Positions 11,066 to 25,081 of a stretch of 64,000 nucleotides of DNA are shown here, in pieces. Positions within the stretch are counted from its first letter, which is position 1; every line of letters begins with the position of its first letter. A program made the position numbers and the translations under genes. Location of the stretch: positions 1 to 64,000 of the forward strand of contig VXBA01000399.1 in assembly GCA_013399895.1 (NCBI GenBank), written 5' to 3'. The notes under the pieces were generated by a model that did no database searches, had not been told where the DNA came from, and saw only the letters and a program-made list of their open reading frames with translations. The stretch comes from Serilophus lunatus (Eukaryota > Chordata > Aves > Passeriformes > Eurylaimidae).

Positions 11066-14000
11066 GGATGTTGCTATACAGAGATTTGACGTGTAAGTTA
11101 CTTGGTACATAAAATAGATTAGTCTGATTTTTAAAACAATCCTTAAAGAATCTTATACTGTGCTCTAGATTAAAATCATCTTAATTTTATTAGTCTAAAA
11201 CTACTTTCTGGTTTTGATTCAGGCAAATAACAGATAAGCTGACTAATAAAGGGATTGAACTGAACAGATGGAGGGCATGTTCAAGCAGTGTATGTTTTTA
11301 TGCACTTTTTATGAAGTGTAGCCATTACATTTTATTCAAGGACATTACACTATTACGCTTAACATTCACACCCTATTTTACCCAAATTAATACTCTAGTT
11401 AAAAAAAAAACTGTCAGGAAATGTGACAAAATTGGTATTAAAGTCTTGAAATTACTTTAAAATGAGTACATTCCAGTTAATCTGCATTTTGGATGAAGGG
11501 ATTTGTTGATTCTTATGTTTTCTGGATTCATTTCCCCAGGCCTAGTTACTAATGGACGCAGTGCCAAAAGAGTAAAACCAGAAGAAGCCCCTGAAGCACC
11601 AATAAGTTTATAATGTTCATCCCTGATGGCATTGATTGTCACAAGGGGAAAATGAATAAAACTAGTGTATAGTCAAGGGGAACTACATCTAATACTTTCT
11701 AATGTTATGCCTGTCTTTGCTCATAAGTCTCCTCCCTGACCCTTGACAAAGACATCACTTCTGATGTAGGAGCTTTTTTCTTTATAGTGCTGGAACAGTC
11801 TCACTATATTTCTCTGCCTCATTAAAAATTTAAAAAATTCATGAAAAAAGGTTACAAATGTTCACATAAACAGTTCAATTCCTCTTTCTTGTCCATTTTC
11901 CAGTTTCTCATATGAAAGGTGCTGCATAAAATAAAATTATAACTTATTAGTAGGCAAAGCATGTTAAAAAGTGCAATGCAAGTTAAAAACAAGCGCTCCT
12001 AAATGAGTTTTTTGTTTGTTTTGCTCTGACAATATCTCTAATAGGAATTTCAGTGGAAAACACTTGTCTGCTTTCTAAAGTTCACAGGTGATAGCTAGGA
12101 TTTAAATGAAATAGCGGAGTCACATTTTCCTTAGGGCAATACAGAAGCAAAGGAAGAAAAGGCGGTAATATTAAACATTAGAATTTTATCTCTCTTTATG
12201 TTTATTTTATAATTCTTTCTATATATTAGAGTTTCATTTACTTTTAGTTACAATTTAAAGAAGCCTGTTATGACAGAAGTAAAAATAGGCCTTTACTACA
12301 TCTGGCAAAAGTCTAAGTTATGTAGAACTAAACTCTTGTTCAGCTGCTATTTCTCTAGGCCTGAGAAGACATTTAGCCCTCAAATTACTTAGAAAACTGA
12401 GAGGTGTTCTGGTTTAGGCCTGTCTTTTTTATTTCTTTTTTTGTTCATCTTCTGTTCATAGGGAATTTTAATTCAGCAAGCAATTAAGTAATTTCTAATA
12501 AAGTGTATTGGCAGAGTTATGTCTGGTTGTAACAACAATTTAGAGGGTGATCAGCAGCTGTATGCTAATTATTCAGGAAGCCGTTGATTTCCCAAGAATA
12601 CTGATTCTCAGTTCAAATTGCATGGTGTCTTTGTTTAATTTCCAGTAAGGAAGTTTTCTGCATGCATTCTGTTCACACTTAATATTACAGGAAAGATTTT
12701 CCAGAAAATTCACCAAATACCTTCCGTTGAACATCTTTCTTTAAATGTCAGTCAAGTATAAGTAACTTATTGCTAGTGATTCCTGTTTAAAAAAAAATAA
12801 ATTTCATATTGCACAATACAAGCCTGTGAAAGTTTTTATAATTTATGTAAATTGCTTTCAACTAGTGCATATGGATATGTTCCATTCAGAGACTGAGTTC
12901 TGCTCAGGAGGGATTGTATGACGGATAAACAGTCTGCAAGCAAAGGTGAGTCAGTTCTGCTGCAGCCCAGAGGCTCACAGCATTTCAGGTTGAGGAGTAC
13001 TAGAGGATTTACTGGGTTAGTTTTACAAATATTTAATCTGGACAGTCCAAGAAAAGGTGTCATGAAAGAGGTTGGTATTCTAGCTGCCTTTGAGTTGTAA
13101 TTTTTGTTCCAGTTCTGACTGCAGACATCCTGCTGCAGTTGGAGGAAGCCAAGTATGAGCAAAAGGGAGCTTTTCAATGTGAATAGGTGGAAGACTGGGA
13201 GCCAAACTGAGAAGTCAATATTTGGCTTTATTGTCTCATTTTGAAAGTTTTTATATTTGAAAAGAAGGTGGCAATGCCTCCAGTTTGTCACCTGTCTTTC
13301 CAGGACATGAAATCTTGTAGGCACAAGAAACACCAAATATACTAGTGTGAAGTTTGTGTGAATTATACAGTGAATAATGCACTCCACTTTAGCAATGAAG
13401 TGACTCTGTCAGAACAGAAGTGGAGGTAAAAAACCGGTTATGTTTGTTGTGCATATTTCGTTGGAACTGAATATCCATGGCTGCAGTAATAATATTTGGG
13501 CTTAGGTATACACTGGACAGGATGTAATCTTTCCTTATTAGTAATTAGGAATTTATTTTTTTCTTTATTTAAAATATATGGCTTCTGGGTGTTACTCATA
13601 GTCCTAGGTTTCTCTGAGCATGAGATTGTAAAAATTAACAGCAGTGAAGATGACTATGCCATTTCTGTCTTTGACAAAGACCAACAGGTCTTTTTTTTCC
13701 CAGTGCCTGTTTGCTTATTCCCCTGTAAACAAAGAAAAATATATGTATTTCAATAAACTGGCTTTTTTAATACTGATAAATAAAAATTAAAATTTATGGA
13801 AAATTGCCTTTGGAGCTGTTTATTGATGACTTGAAGCTCTCTTCTGCACCTACAGAGGTTGTTTTGGACCGATTTTTAGGGTCCTATTAATAGTTATAGC
13901 CTCAGACTCAACTTTAGAGAAGCAGGAGTTGGGAAGAGCTGAGAAAGATCAGCTCTACTAAGCCTTATATATTGCTGAATATGACCACTGAGGAGCATTG

Positions 14001-14994
14001 TCATCTGCAACAGATGGGATAATCTTAGGAAGCACTGTATTACGGGGTGCTAATTGACATAATAAAGAAGAGAATATATCAATCAAACTGTGTTTGTGGG
14101 TAAATGGAAGCTAGTTAAACTAGCAATAAAGCATAAAGACTGTAAAACAACATGTTCTATTTATGTTTGTTGTAGTTGGTACTCTTAAAGTTATTGTCTT
14201 AAGCAAAGATAATTGCTTATATACATGGTGCTCTAAGACACATTAAGATTAAAGTAGTTATATAAGTGACATTAACGACTAAGTTGTGCGTAAGTACTCA
14301 AAAAAGACACCAGTCTCCCAACTGTACTCAAGATGCGTTGACCAAGTAGACCAAAAAATGGCAGATTATTTAAAATACCATTTATAGTAGGCAACATTAA
14401 GTAGGTAACAATAGTAACTCCAGATTTTGTTAACATCTTCTGAGTGAATCAGAATTTATTGTTCAGCTGACATTTACCAAATGAAGATGGGGAATCACTC
14501 CCCTGATATAGATCTTCAGAAACAGAAAAAATTTCTTACATCCATTACATGTAAAAGTAAAAAGTAATACAATTTAAACCAGCTTAATTATATTTTAAGC
14601 AAATTTCACTTACTGAGATGGAGAATAAATATCTCAGGGAACTAATGATTTCTGAGGAAATACAGGTCAAAGTGATATTTGCAGACCTGTGTACGTGAAA
14701 CATTTTCAGAAATAATGCCAACAAAGGTTTTTGGTTATGTAAGAGATCATAATTAAAGTTAATAAAGAGAAGAAATGTTTGACTGGATTATCAATAGATG
14801 GGAACAACCACTGCAGTGGGTGAGAAGCAAATTAACCTTTCTTGTATCAGTGTAACTGGAAGGATGCTGTGATATGCCTACCAAGAGGGAATTTTATTCA
14901 AGACACGCATTTCTTAGCCTTCAGAATGACCCTCTAACCTGAGAGATATAGGGGTATCTGGCTTCAAAAGACGTGTATATTACGATTCTCAGCC
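11066..14994. other. A+T-rich single-copy DNA, no gene seen
   Basis: There is no recognised repeat. A 183-codon minus-strand frame (12836-13387) is the longest repeat-free open frame in the window. It has no domain I recognise and no codon pattern that sets it apart. The stretch at about 12555-12660 has the look of conserved noncoding DNA but cannot be judged without alignment. Confidence 0.5.
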
Positions 14995-16020
14995 TTTATA
15001 GCTAGTTGAAGGAAATTGGAGGTCCAACGACTCCTCTTGTCTTTTTGTTTGTTTGTTCCACCTCCTGCTCATAGCTGGGCCAGCTCTGAGGTCAGATGCT
15101 GCTGCTCAGGGCTTTAGCCTTTTGGGATTTGAAAACCTGCACAGCTGGAGAGCAGCCTTTCCTACTGCTTGACTGTCCTCAGAGTCAGGAAGTTTTGCCA
15201 TATATTTGACCTGAACGAATCTATTTTCAGTTGCCATTGTATGCCATTTCAGTATGCCATTGTATCTTATCCTCTCATCCTGTGTGGCTGCAGAGAGACC
15301 GACTGTCTCCCCGAAAATTATCCAATAAGCATCAGGGGTCCTACTGTCAAGGGTTCCCAAAGCTACTTTATATTTAGAATTAACTGCTCACAGTCCTCAG
15401 TGTCTCCTAACAGAGGGCTCCAGCCCCCTCTGTCCTGCTGAACTTTCTCCATCTTGTGGATTTCTTTCTTGCACAGGAGGTCCCAAAACAGGACAGAGTA
15501 TTACAGATGTGGTCTGATGAGTGCTGGGCAGAGGGAAATTATCACTGCCTGTGTTAGTTGCCTATGCTCCTGTTCATACAGCCTAGGAAACTCTTGGCCT
15601 CCTTGCTGTCTGGGGCTCAGCTCACTGCCCATCAGGTGCCACGGACTTTCCCTCAGGGCTGCTCCCAGACTGCTCGTCCAAAACCTGTGCCACTTGACAC
15701 TTTTCCTTCGTCAGCTTTTTTTCTTATCTAACCATTCTTCCGGCATGTTCCTCTGCCTCTGGCTGGGACCCTTCTCTCAAGAGTATTAGCAGGTTCCCAC
15801 CTAATTTTGTGCCATCTGTACACCACACACTCCATTGTCTTCTTCAGGCTATTGAAAGAGGTGTTAACTAGGAGAGTTCTCAGTTCAGGCCCCTGCAGTT
15901 GCCCATTTGTTACTGATAAGCTGGTATAACATAATCCATTAACTATTACCCTCCAGCTCTGACCATCCAAGCCTTTTTCTTACCTCTTGTATGCTCATCC
16001 AGGCCAGAATGCCCTAACTC
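14995..16020 (-). mobile_element. Old CR1 LINE fragment (antisense), about 1 kb
   Basis: Read on the plus strand, this is a reversed CR1 in collinear order: GGAGGTCCAACGACTCCTCTTGTC, CAGATGCTGCTGCTCAGGGCTTTA, CTGCTTGACTGTCCTCAGAG, then AGAGGGCTCCAGCCCC, CAAAACAGGACAGAGTATTACAG followed by ATGTGGTCTGATGAGTGCTGGGCAGAGGG, and finally CTCCAGCTCTGACCATCCAAGCC. These correspond to the 3' portion and the C-terminal part of ORF2 in CR1-X/Y-like lineages. No clean terminal ATTCTATG repeat is visible. Many substitutions and indels have destroyed the frame, so it is one of the older insertions here. Both boundaries are approximate. Confidence 0.8.
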
Positions 16021-19000
16021 GGATGCAGGAGCCTGCTAGAGTTTAAGTAAATGATACCTATTCCTCTTTTCCCATCCCAGTTTGCTGATTAGAAGCATTG
16101 GGGTTATTCAGACTTATTTTTCAATTCAATTTCCCTCAAAGGTACCCAACACTTTGAAGTACTCTGTTTTCTAGTGCATTCCCACCTGTAAACTGAAGAA
16201 GTTTAAAAAGAAATTTTGAAGTACTTAATGAAACATATACCTTTATTATGAGACAGCGGGATGCATACTGAGGAACGTCAAGTGATAGGGAGAAGGAAAT
16301 GTTTCTAGTGTTGCTCTTCCTGCTTCTTTAAGATTTCTTTCCACAGCAAAAAACTCCCCACATATTTCTAAGTGTTTTGTAATTTTACTCCTACTTACCT
16401 TCTGCTCATCAGTAAAAAGAAGAACAATTATGTAATTTACAGAAGAGGACAGCTAAAGTAAAATTTAATTTAGGGATTGTTATTGAACTCCTTCAAAATG
16501 TTTGCCTAAAACATTGAGAAAGCTAATATCCTCTAGAACACAGTATACTTTTTTCTATGCTATATAATTTGCCAAATCACTATATGAAGAATTTTTCATG
16601 GCCATAAATATTTGTCTTAATCTCCATTAAAATGCCACTAATAATGTCACTTAAAATGTTTTTTTTACGCATAACTCTGACAATTTTCTCTCATTCATAC
16701 TGCTTTTTTCGAATTAAATTATATTATGAGATCCAGGCATATTCAGGTATGGTACTTAGAATGGTGAGTTCTTTCAATGCCCCAAATATTAGCGTTAAGG
16801 TCTGTTTGAGAGAAGTTTGTTTTAGGAAAATAAATCCTCCTCCAAACAATGAAGAAATGTTAGTTTCTTATTAGATAGTGCAGTCACAAGGGGTTGAACA
16901 TACCTCTTTCCAAGAGGCTCTCTATCTTGTCTCGTGAATTATTTTTAGAAAAATATAAAGTGTTGTGATTTATAAATATGGCTATGTATGTGTGGCCAGA
17001 CATTCAATGTCATTTAAAACCCTCAGAGAGAGAGCTACTCAGGTTTTCAATCAGTGTGAATTTGTTGGATGTCCACCTATCGAGAAATCAATGAGAAGCA
17101 GCTGATCTCTACTCATACTTTTACCTCCAACTTTTAAAGACCTAAATATCTTTGAAAATGACTCCTTCTTTTTAATCTCTTTAGTAAGATAAATTTGGCT
17201 TAGAGATAGTATAACAAAGTGAAATTTTATGGCCTGTAATATTATAGAGGTCAGGCTAGATAATCATTCAGGCTTCAAAACTCCATCAGTCCCTGAAAGA
17301 GGAAGATGATGTAACTCACGGTCTCATGCTTTCTTCTTTATTCACACATTTGCTCTGTGTCCCTCATGCTAGGATACATTTCTACTTTTTTGAATATATA
17401 AATCACAGGACAAGATCCATTAGAGGTGGTAAAGATCTAATTGATCTTTTAATCACTCCCCACCAAATAGAATACAGTTCAAAAAAAAAGACGGTATTTC
17501 AGATATTAATCTGATAGCTGAATAATGACACACTTACTCTTAGCCCAAGGGCCTATATCTTTTAGTAAGTAATTTCTACCTTCTATCACAATCTATTTTA
17601 ATCATCAATATTATTCTTTCCCTGGAGGGGTGCCCTCCAAACCTCCTTATGTTTAGCACTGTTAGCCATAACAATTCCCATTCCATTAAACCAGCTCATT
17701 TAAATGGAGAAGCTACTTCAGTTCAGTTCTGGAGGATTATTACAGCAGTCATAGACATAGAGATTTATAAACTCACTTGTTTTTTTATCTCCATTGCCTC
17801 CTGGACTTTTAGATCCTCAATTAATAATCTTTTCATTATAGAGGTTACACTTCAATAAAAAAAAAAGTTGTCATTCCTCCACAATTAAAAAGTTCATACT
17901 GTCTTGTTACATTTAGATGCTACATTCTGAGTCTAGACAAATATTTTGTAGTAGTGTACTATCAACAGGGAAGGGGATAAACAGCAGTAACTACAGAAAA
18001 AGACTAGAAAAAAACAATGTCCACTGAAAAACATCCCCCTGATCTTCCATATTAGAAAGTAGAAATCCAGAAAAGACAAATAGACCCAGAAACAACTCTG
18101 ACAAGAACTCAGGGAATAGGATTCACGAGAAAAAAGCTCATTTAATACTAGGAAGATCATGATCCATCAATGCAGAAATACAGCTACTGTGTGTGTATAT
18201 ATACATTTTTACTGTACGTACACACGTATGCACATCCCCAAGGATGTACTCCAAGACCAAAGACAAGAGAGAAAGCGATATGTTTTATAAATTTCTAGAG
18301 AAACTTATTTTGCATATGTTCATTTGCAAATATGAGAACGTTGATGACAATATTGACGTTTTACAGAAAACTAATGATGCTGTTGAATAAATGTCAGGCT
18401 TCACAGGCTGTCCCGTTAATGGTATCAAATATATTAAAAAATACCATCTTTCAGACCACAGGAAATGAAGCAGCTAAAAAAGAGCTTCTCTGCACAGCAG
18501 ACAAATTCTTCTCCACTGATTCAGTAAAGAAAACGGAATATTTTAATGATTTTTTTTCTTTTATGTGATTAGCTTTTGTGTTAATGTTCAGCATCACTGA
18601 TTCTAGACATCATATCTCATTCTCTCATTTCTTGCTGATTTATGCCATAAAATGTTTGGACAGAAAACAATAAGTCATGTCTTTTGTCATATTGAATAAT
18701 AAGTGAACCAGTTTTACTGTACGAACCACAACCCTAAGGATTAACTTGTCCCATCCACTTAACCCAAAAAAACTCTCTGACCTTTCTCAAACAAACTAAA
18801 TAATAAAAAGCTCCCAGTCATCTAACACAAAAAGAAATAAAACAGCAAGAAAATCCTCTTCCTTTATTTTTGCTGTCATAGAATTTATACTATTTACATT
18901 TGGCTCAGTTCCTATCCACTTGCTTATTACCCAAATCAAACCTCTTGTTGGTAACTCTCAGTCAAATTTTACAGCCTGTTACATTTATTTAAGAGTGAGG

Positions 19001-20222
19001 GGAAACTGAGCAACACTGATGAGCTAGAGTTTTGTTTTAAACTGAATTCATCCTTGATGAACAGCACCAACCGTATCTCTTTCCTTACAAAATCATTACA
19101 GATTAAATCTTAGTTTTAGTTGCCTTGGCCACATTAAATTTTCTTTTAAAACCATTTTAAGAGTCAGTGATCTACTGTTTCTATTCCTCAAAAACCCTTA
19201 GTAGATATAATTAGCAGATGTATTAATGAGATTTCTTTCCATTTGTAATGAGCTTCCCTGGGTTTATGGACAGGAAAATAAATAGAGCCAAACTGCTGCA
19301 GCTTTTGGCTGCAGCCAAAAGCCAGTTTTCAGTTCCCTCTGTCGTAAGGAATGGCTCAGGGGTTTTGGAGAAAGGATACAGGCTTCAGGTACACTACCTT
19401 CTAAAGGAATATTTGAAACCAAGAGTGGCTATAAATGCTTCTATTTTTTTTTTAAATGAAACCACGTAGATAAGAAACTCTCAGCAAGCAATAAAGGGAG
19501 CAAGGGAAACTATTGCCAAATCACTGTGAGAAAGAAAGAGGAGTTGAAGTAGAGAAATATTTTTTTAAATCCTCCTTGTGAGCTATGTTTACTTTTTTTT
19601 TTCTTCTTTTTTTTTTCAAATGAGAGCTCTGAGCACCCTAATAAACAAAGCAAAGCAGAGAGACTAGATACGGCTTTTCTTTTCCTAGAGACTATTAAAA
19701 AATCAGGAAGGCAAGCAGCCAGGAATGTATGTTTGTTCAATTTAAAATGCATTTCCCTACGGGTGGTGTCCGATCCCTTTTGTTATTGCTAGGGCTAGAA
19801 AAAATCCTGGAAATGCCATGTCTCCTGTCATTAATAGGAGGAAATGCTCCCTATGCTGATTGTAGTTTGCTGTTGACAGAGCTACTGTTCTGTCGTGACA
19901 GAGAAAGACTTGTAGATGTTCAAAGCTGAAACCAATACAACAGTTCCTCTTTGCTAAAAGTAATCTCAATAGGCTTCTCATAGATTTACCTTCATCTTTA
20001 CCGTGAAGGTGACCTCTCCTCAAGCAGAGACCAGCAGTTTCATCTAAAGAAATAGAAAATAAGGTATGCTGAAATGCATATAGGAACAACGAAACCCAAG
20101 GTTTATCCTACTGAATTCACTGACTTTTATCAGTCATTTATCCATCGATTTTTGTAAAGTCTGTGGAAGTTCTAGGGTGGAACAAGACATACTGCTCCCT
20201 GTTAAATAACATGGAAACACAT
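16021..20222. other. A+T-rich single-copy DNA, no gene seen
   Basis: No gene or repeat family is recognised. Notable low-complexity items are two alternating purine-pyrimidine runs (18188-18206 and 18213-18235), a T-rich tract at 19586-19617, and a perfect palindrome at 19301-19322 listed separately. Open frames are 60-110 residues and have no recognisable domains. Confidence 0.5.
19301..19322. repeat. Perfect 22-bp palindrome with flanking inverted arms
   Basis: GCTTTTGGCTGCAGCCAAAAGC reads the same on both strands. Beyond it, AAACTG on the left (from about 19291) can pair with CAGTTT on the right (to about 19328) if a 5-base bulge (CTGCA) is allowed. AGCCAAA at about 19287 offers a competing partner for the left half. 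The result is a strong potential hairpin or cruciform in otherwise ordinary DNA. No RNA family is recognised. Confidence 0.85.
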
Positions 20223-20298
20223 TGTGTGTCCATGCATGGTGTGCATGTGTACATATGTGCATACATGTGTATATGTATACATATATTACATATGTTAC
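20223..20298. repeat. TG/TA-rich alternating purine-pyrimidine tract
   Basis: Between 20239 and 20286 purines and pyrimidines alternate without a single exception for 48 bp, mixing TG, CA, TA and CG-free steps. It is a degenerate (TG)n/(TA)n microsatellite. Frames on both strands through it (20138-20329 and 20163-20345) are low-complexity artefacts of the repeat. Confidence 0.85.
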
Positions 20299-23200
20299 TT
20301 AACATGGAAATGTGTGTCCAGATATACAAAGCAAAAAGATCATAAACAGTTGATCATAAGCATAAGTCTGTTGAAGTAAATGGCTCTGGAAATTTCCCCA
20401 ATTGCTGGAAAAAATAATCACCTTCTTCTGATTTCTTTTTTGTACAGAGGGGATAAAACACCCTCAAAATAATACAGTGCATGATGAATATCCACTGAAA
20501 ATTCCAGGAGGTGTTGAAGATGATCTTAACATATAGAGAGTAATTTGTATTCTGATCCTATAAGATAGATGCACTAGTGTGGACTCCTGACAAGTTGGAT
20601 CGGCTGTTCAGACAAGCCCTCAAGGAGCAGTACCTGCCCAATCGTACTTAATGAATCACTTACTCTTGTTGATCACTTAAGCCAATATTCTTTTTCCTGG
20701 AGCCTTAAATTCTGTTTCTCCTACTTTGATCTTAGACACAGATAACTTCTTATAACTGAGTACTTTTTATTTGGAGGAGCTAATTTAAGTGCACAGCTTT
20801 ATTTTATTTTTTTTTTTCTCAGTGGTTAATATTAGTAGCAAAACTCCCAAATCTCTGCATGTTTAACATTTATCTTCTTGGGACCAAGACATTTCTGACA
20901 CACATGTAAAACGTTACCTTCATATTTAAGAAAAAAAGAAAATCAGTAGCCTGGGGAGAAAATTACTTTCACATGATACGATAGGCACTGTTTCGTATGT
21001 TATTCTATAAAGTATATCCTAATTGTAAAATATAGGGGGAAAACATGGATAATAATAGTCATTTGGCCTTGTTCTGTCAAAATCAATTCTGCATTTCCTC
21101 AAATATGGGTGTGTATAGAGTAGCATATTGTTGTTTTAAGGCCAACATTGTTATGACATAAGTTAGATGTATGAAAAATTATATTAAACAAATTTAATTT
21201 TCCCTAGTATAACTGCTTTGTGATCTAGGATATACATTAGTTTTTTATTAGAAAAATAATATTTTTTTATTTTTTCTTCTAGTGTAAAATATAATTCTGT
21301 CATCAGGTTAGTGAGAAATGCTAGCTGTAAGTAGATTTGATCCATTATTTTGCTCTTCTTGGCTGACAATGAGAGAATGATCTGTGTGTGGGCACTGAGG
21401 AGGGAATATCTTATTGGATTTTATTAATCTCTTCTTCTTTAACAGCTTGTGACAGAAAAAAGTCATCTAGTTCTTGTTTCTACAGATGGTTGAGGTAGAT
21501 TAAACCCTTCATATTTTGCCCCTGCAGCAAGACCCTCAGTCCTGCAGCAGGCAGCAAAGCCCCACTGTTTGTGTGGAGCTGTGTCTCTGTCAGTGTACCT
21601 GGCTGGAGAAGGAGTTGGGTGACGTAGACAGATGAAACCCTAATTTCACTGATGTACATTAAAGGCTGACCCTCCTAGGGCATAAGAAACACCTGGGCTT
21701 CACTAAAGTGTCTAATGGAAATACATAGGTGTATACATAGCTTTCAAAAACCCAACATGAGTCACTTGTTTGGTTTGTTTGTTTTCATTTTCCCCTCCCT
21801 GTAGCTGAGATAGTACTGTCTTGTTTTCTCATATTTAGAGCACTTGCCTTGAAACTGTAACATCAGTTGCCTCCTTCATCTGTTAGAATCAAATCTCAGA
21901 TTTTTTTCTATCCCAGAGAATACAACGCAACAATCACCTGGCAATGGGTTGTCATGGGCAAGGAGAATGCTAATAACATATCCGAGTTTTATAACTTGAC
22001 TACTCTATTTGGTCACAGATCCCTATTCCCCAACCAATCAATCACCCAAATCCCTCAAATATTAATTTTCTTATGAACGAAATTTTTTTTATTTCTTTTC
22101 TTTTATTTTTTTTTTCTACAGCAAAGCATCTTGTACTTTCCAAAATAAAGCTCAGCTGTCCATCTGAATATTGTCTGTTTTTTTTAGTGCCCACTCCCAA
22201 GTGTGAAAGGCAAGACTGTAGCTGATTAAATACTCTCACCCTCTGCTCTAGTCCTTCTGTGTAACAACAGCAAACTTTGTATGCACAGTGCCCTCTCCTC
22301 ATCCTCTATATGCATCTTTAATCTCATAATATTAGAAGTACTACTCTAGTGAAGTGCAACACTGCCCTGTGTCATTTCAGACACACAGAGCTGAATCCCT
22401 CACCCTGCACCTTGCATACACACCTATGAACTCTCACAGAGGCACACACACTCACATACAAAATACTTTTTTTGGATTTGCAGGAACACTACATGGGGGC
22501 CAGAGGAACTCTGAAGCTAAGGAATTAGTTGATATTTTCTAGAATCTGGCAACCAGGAAGAGTACACCTAAACCGTTTCGGTATAACTAACCCTAAACCG
22601 CTGATCTGGATACTATGTGAGATGCTTGGAGAGGGCACAATTAAGGTTACATACATAACCTCATTTTTGCCTCATAAAATTGCTTCATTCCAAAAGAAAT
22701 GAGTGTGAACCAATACGAGTATCTTCTGCAAAACAAAATTAAAGGTTACAAATGTGGTGAAAGAAGTCTTTCCTTGCCTGGTATCTCTGAGCAATGGGCA
22801 AAAAGCAAAATGAGGATTCTGTGAATGCATAAATCGGTAAACTCTCTCAATTATAGTGCGTGAAAAAATCATAGTTTGGCATGGGACTTAAGCTGAAATA
22901 GATATCGTTGAAAGTGAGGTCTCAGAAGTGCCCCCAGAAGCCCTTTTTGATGTTCAAAGAACTCTGACACTGGAAAAATATGAACTGTGTCATTGTCAGG
23001 AGGCAGAAGGGGTGAGTCGACTTTCACCTCCAGCCACCTCCAGTGTCCTTTACCATACTTATGGGTCTAATGACTTTGTTGTTCCATCCTTTTTTTGTTT
23101 TCCTGAAATAACATTAATGTTTCTATTGCAAAAAATCCTGTATGACACTGCCATACATGTCTATGTTCTTTATTTCCTTCTTGGTGGATGATAACTCCTG

Positions 23201-25081
23201 GTCATAGTATATATGAGGTGTCAGTTCAGTAGTGCTTCCCAATATATTTTTCTCCTTTTCTATTTCTGTGTACCAGATAGCAAGTTTATTACTTTTTTCC
23301 AGTACAACTAAGTGAAACAGAGATCTTCAGAATATACTACTTGGTGGGTCTAATCTCCAACAGTGCATTCTACAAGAGTTGGAGTTTTTTTCTGTATGTG
23401 TACCTTGGGACTTTTTGAGTCAATTTTTCCCTTTTTTATTCATTAACTTAATAAATTATGGTCTTACTGTCAATATGTTGCAACAACACCAAAACACTAA
23501 AGAACATCAGAGACACATATACTCAACTATACTTAATAGCATAATTAATGCACATCTGAAATGCTCTTTCCACTTGAAGAGAGAGAGAGAGAGAGGAGGA
23601 CTTGAATTTAAGGAATTATAGCAAATACATTTTCTTTTAAAATATCCAGAGAAAGTGTATTTAGAACTTTCCAAACACTTATTTTGGCCTATAATTTACA
23701 ATGCCATTAATAGTAATGTTAATAGCTTACAGATGCAGACAGAAATGAACATCAGAGTACAGATTATTAAATCCAATTGAGGAACCAGTAAGACTTTTAA
23801 TCATGGCATTTTGAAGGACTTTTTTAAAACTCAGTGTTCTGGTTTTGCATGTCTCTGAAGATCCTATGGTAATTTCTAGAGGAGAAACAAGTTTAAAAAA
23901 ATACACATGTAAGCAATACCTTATATGACTTGGTGGATCTTGCACAGAACCAGAAGCATAGAGAGGATATTTTGAGAAATTAACTGATCTCAGCAGTACT
24001 TGAAAACTTTAATATTGCTGTAGTATTTTCCCCCTTTAGTCTATTATTAGTTTATTCACTTTATAAGCATACTGTTAATACTTTGCTCTCATTGTGTATG
24101 TCTGCTTTGGTCTTCTGCATTTAGGAGTATTTTCTGGTTTTAGGAGTCACAGCAAGTGTGTGGCATCTGTGTGACTGTTCAGCCAGACTCAAAAATTTGA
24201 CGCAAAGTTGTGTATTTTCTGGCAAAACTAAAGGACTGGAGTCCTGAGACTGAGTGTCTTGATAAAATTAGATTTAGGAAAGTGAGTTGCACCTCAGCAG
24301 AAACAAGCATCAGTCACATTTTTTACTTGGTTTCCATCTGAACTGTCAGAGTTCCTTTCTGTGAATGACATAGAAATTGCTTCAGCTTCTACTCCCACAT
24401 TTCTTCTCACAAGGTGACAGGCTAAGTTAAGTCTTGCCACAGCGATTTCTGGCCCAGCTGCTCCCAGTTATTCCTTTGAACTTGGAGTCACCTTTGAAAA
24501 AATATGAACATGCAAGAAAGAAACATCAATTTGAGCCAACCAAATCTATTCTCTGCAGTAATATAGCAAGCACATTATTTGATGAGAGGTTTTTAAAAAT
24601 GTATTTATTTTTAAAAATAAAAACTAGTTGATTTTACCCTCCTTTCATGAAAAGCAGAAGAATTTCCATATGTATACTGGAATGCTAAAAAGAGATTGCT
24701 AATTTAGAGCGCTGTCTCTTATTTCAATAAAATTTAACATGAGGACAGAAATCTGATCTCAGTGCTCAGACTCCCTTTATCGCATGAAGCCTGTGCCAAC
24801 ACAGCTGGTGATGCTTCTGAAGGGAATCACTATCCACCAAAGTAGAACAGACAGCAGACAGTAGTTAATTAACACGGGCTGTGGTACTTGCAAGGACCTT
24901 ACTGAAGGAATTCACCTTTTTAATTTGTTAAATGTTTGCTATAGGTCTCTGCAAACATTATCTGGAGACATGTTAACACTTTCTTTTCCTTTGATTCCTC
25001 ATTTTGTTTCCATTTGTGTTAATAGACTTCTTTTAATTGAATAAAAATCTGCACAATTCCTATCTCCTTGGGTATTTTTGC
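20299..25081. other. A+T-rich single-copy DNA, no gene seen
   Basis: No gene, RNA or dispersed repeat is recognised. A short GA microsatellite (23577-23598) is listed separately. The frames at 21867-22076, 22042-22302 and 22928-23191 show no family signature. Confidence 0.5.
23577..23598 (+). repeat. (GA)n microsatellite
   Basis: About ten AG/GA units in a row in A+T-rich DNA. The glutamate/arginine-rich end of the 80-residue frame across it is a by-product. Confidence 0.9.

Noticed and set aside
12950..13010. Possible CR1-like wording (CACAGCATTTCAGGTTG)
   Set aside because: The match is too short, and the next bases do not continue as CR1.
22565..22602. CTAAACCG and CTAACCCTAAACCG, telomere-like
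   Set aside because: Only one or two irregular units, with no tandem array.
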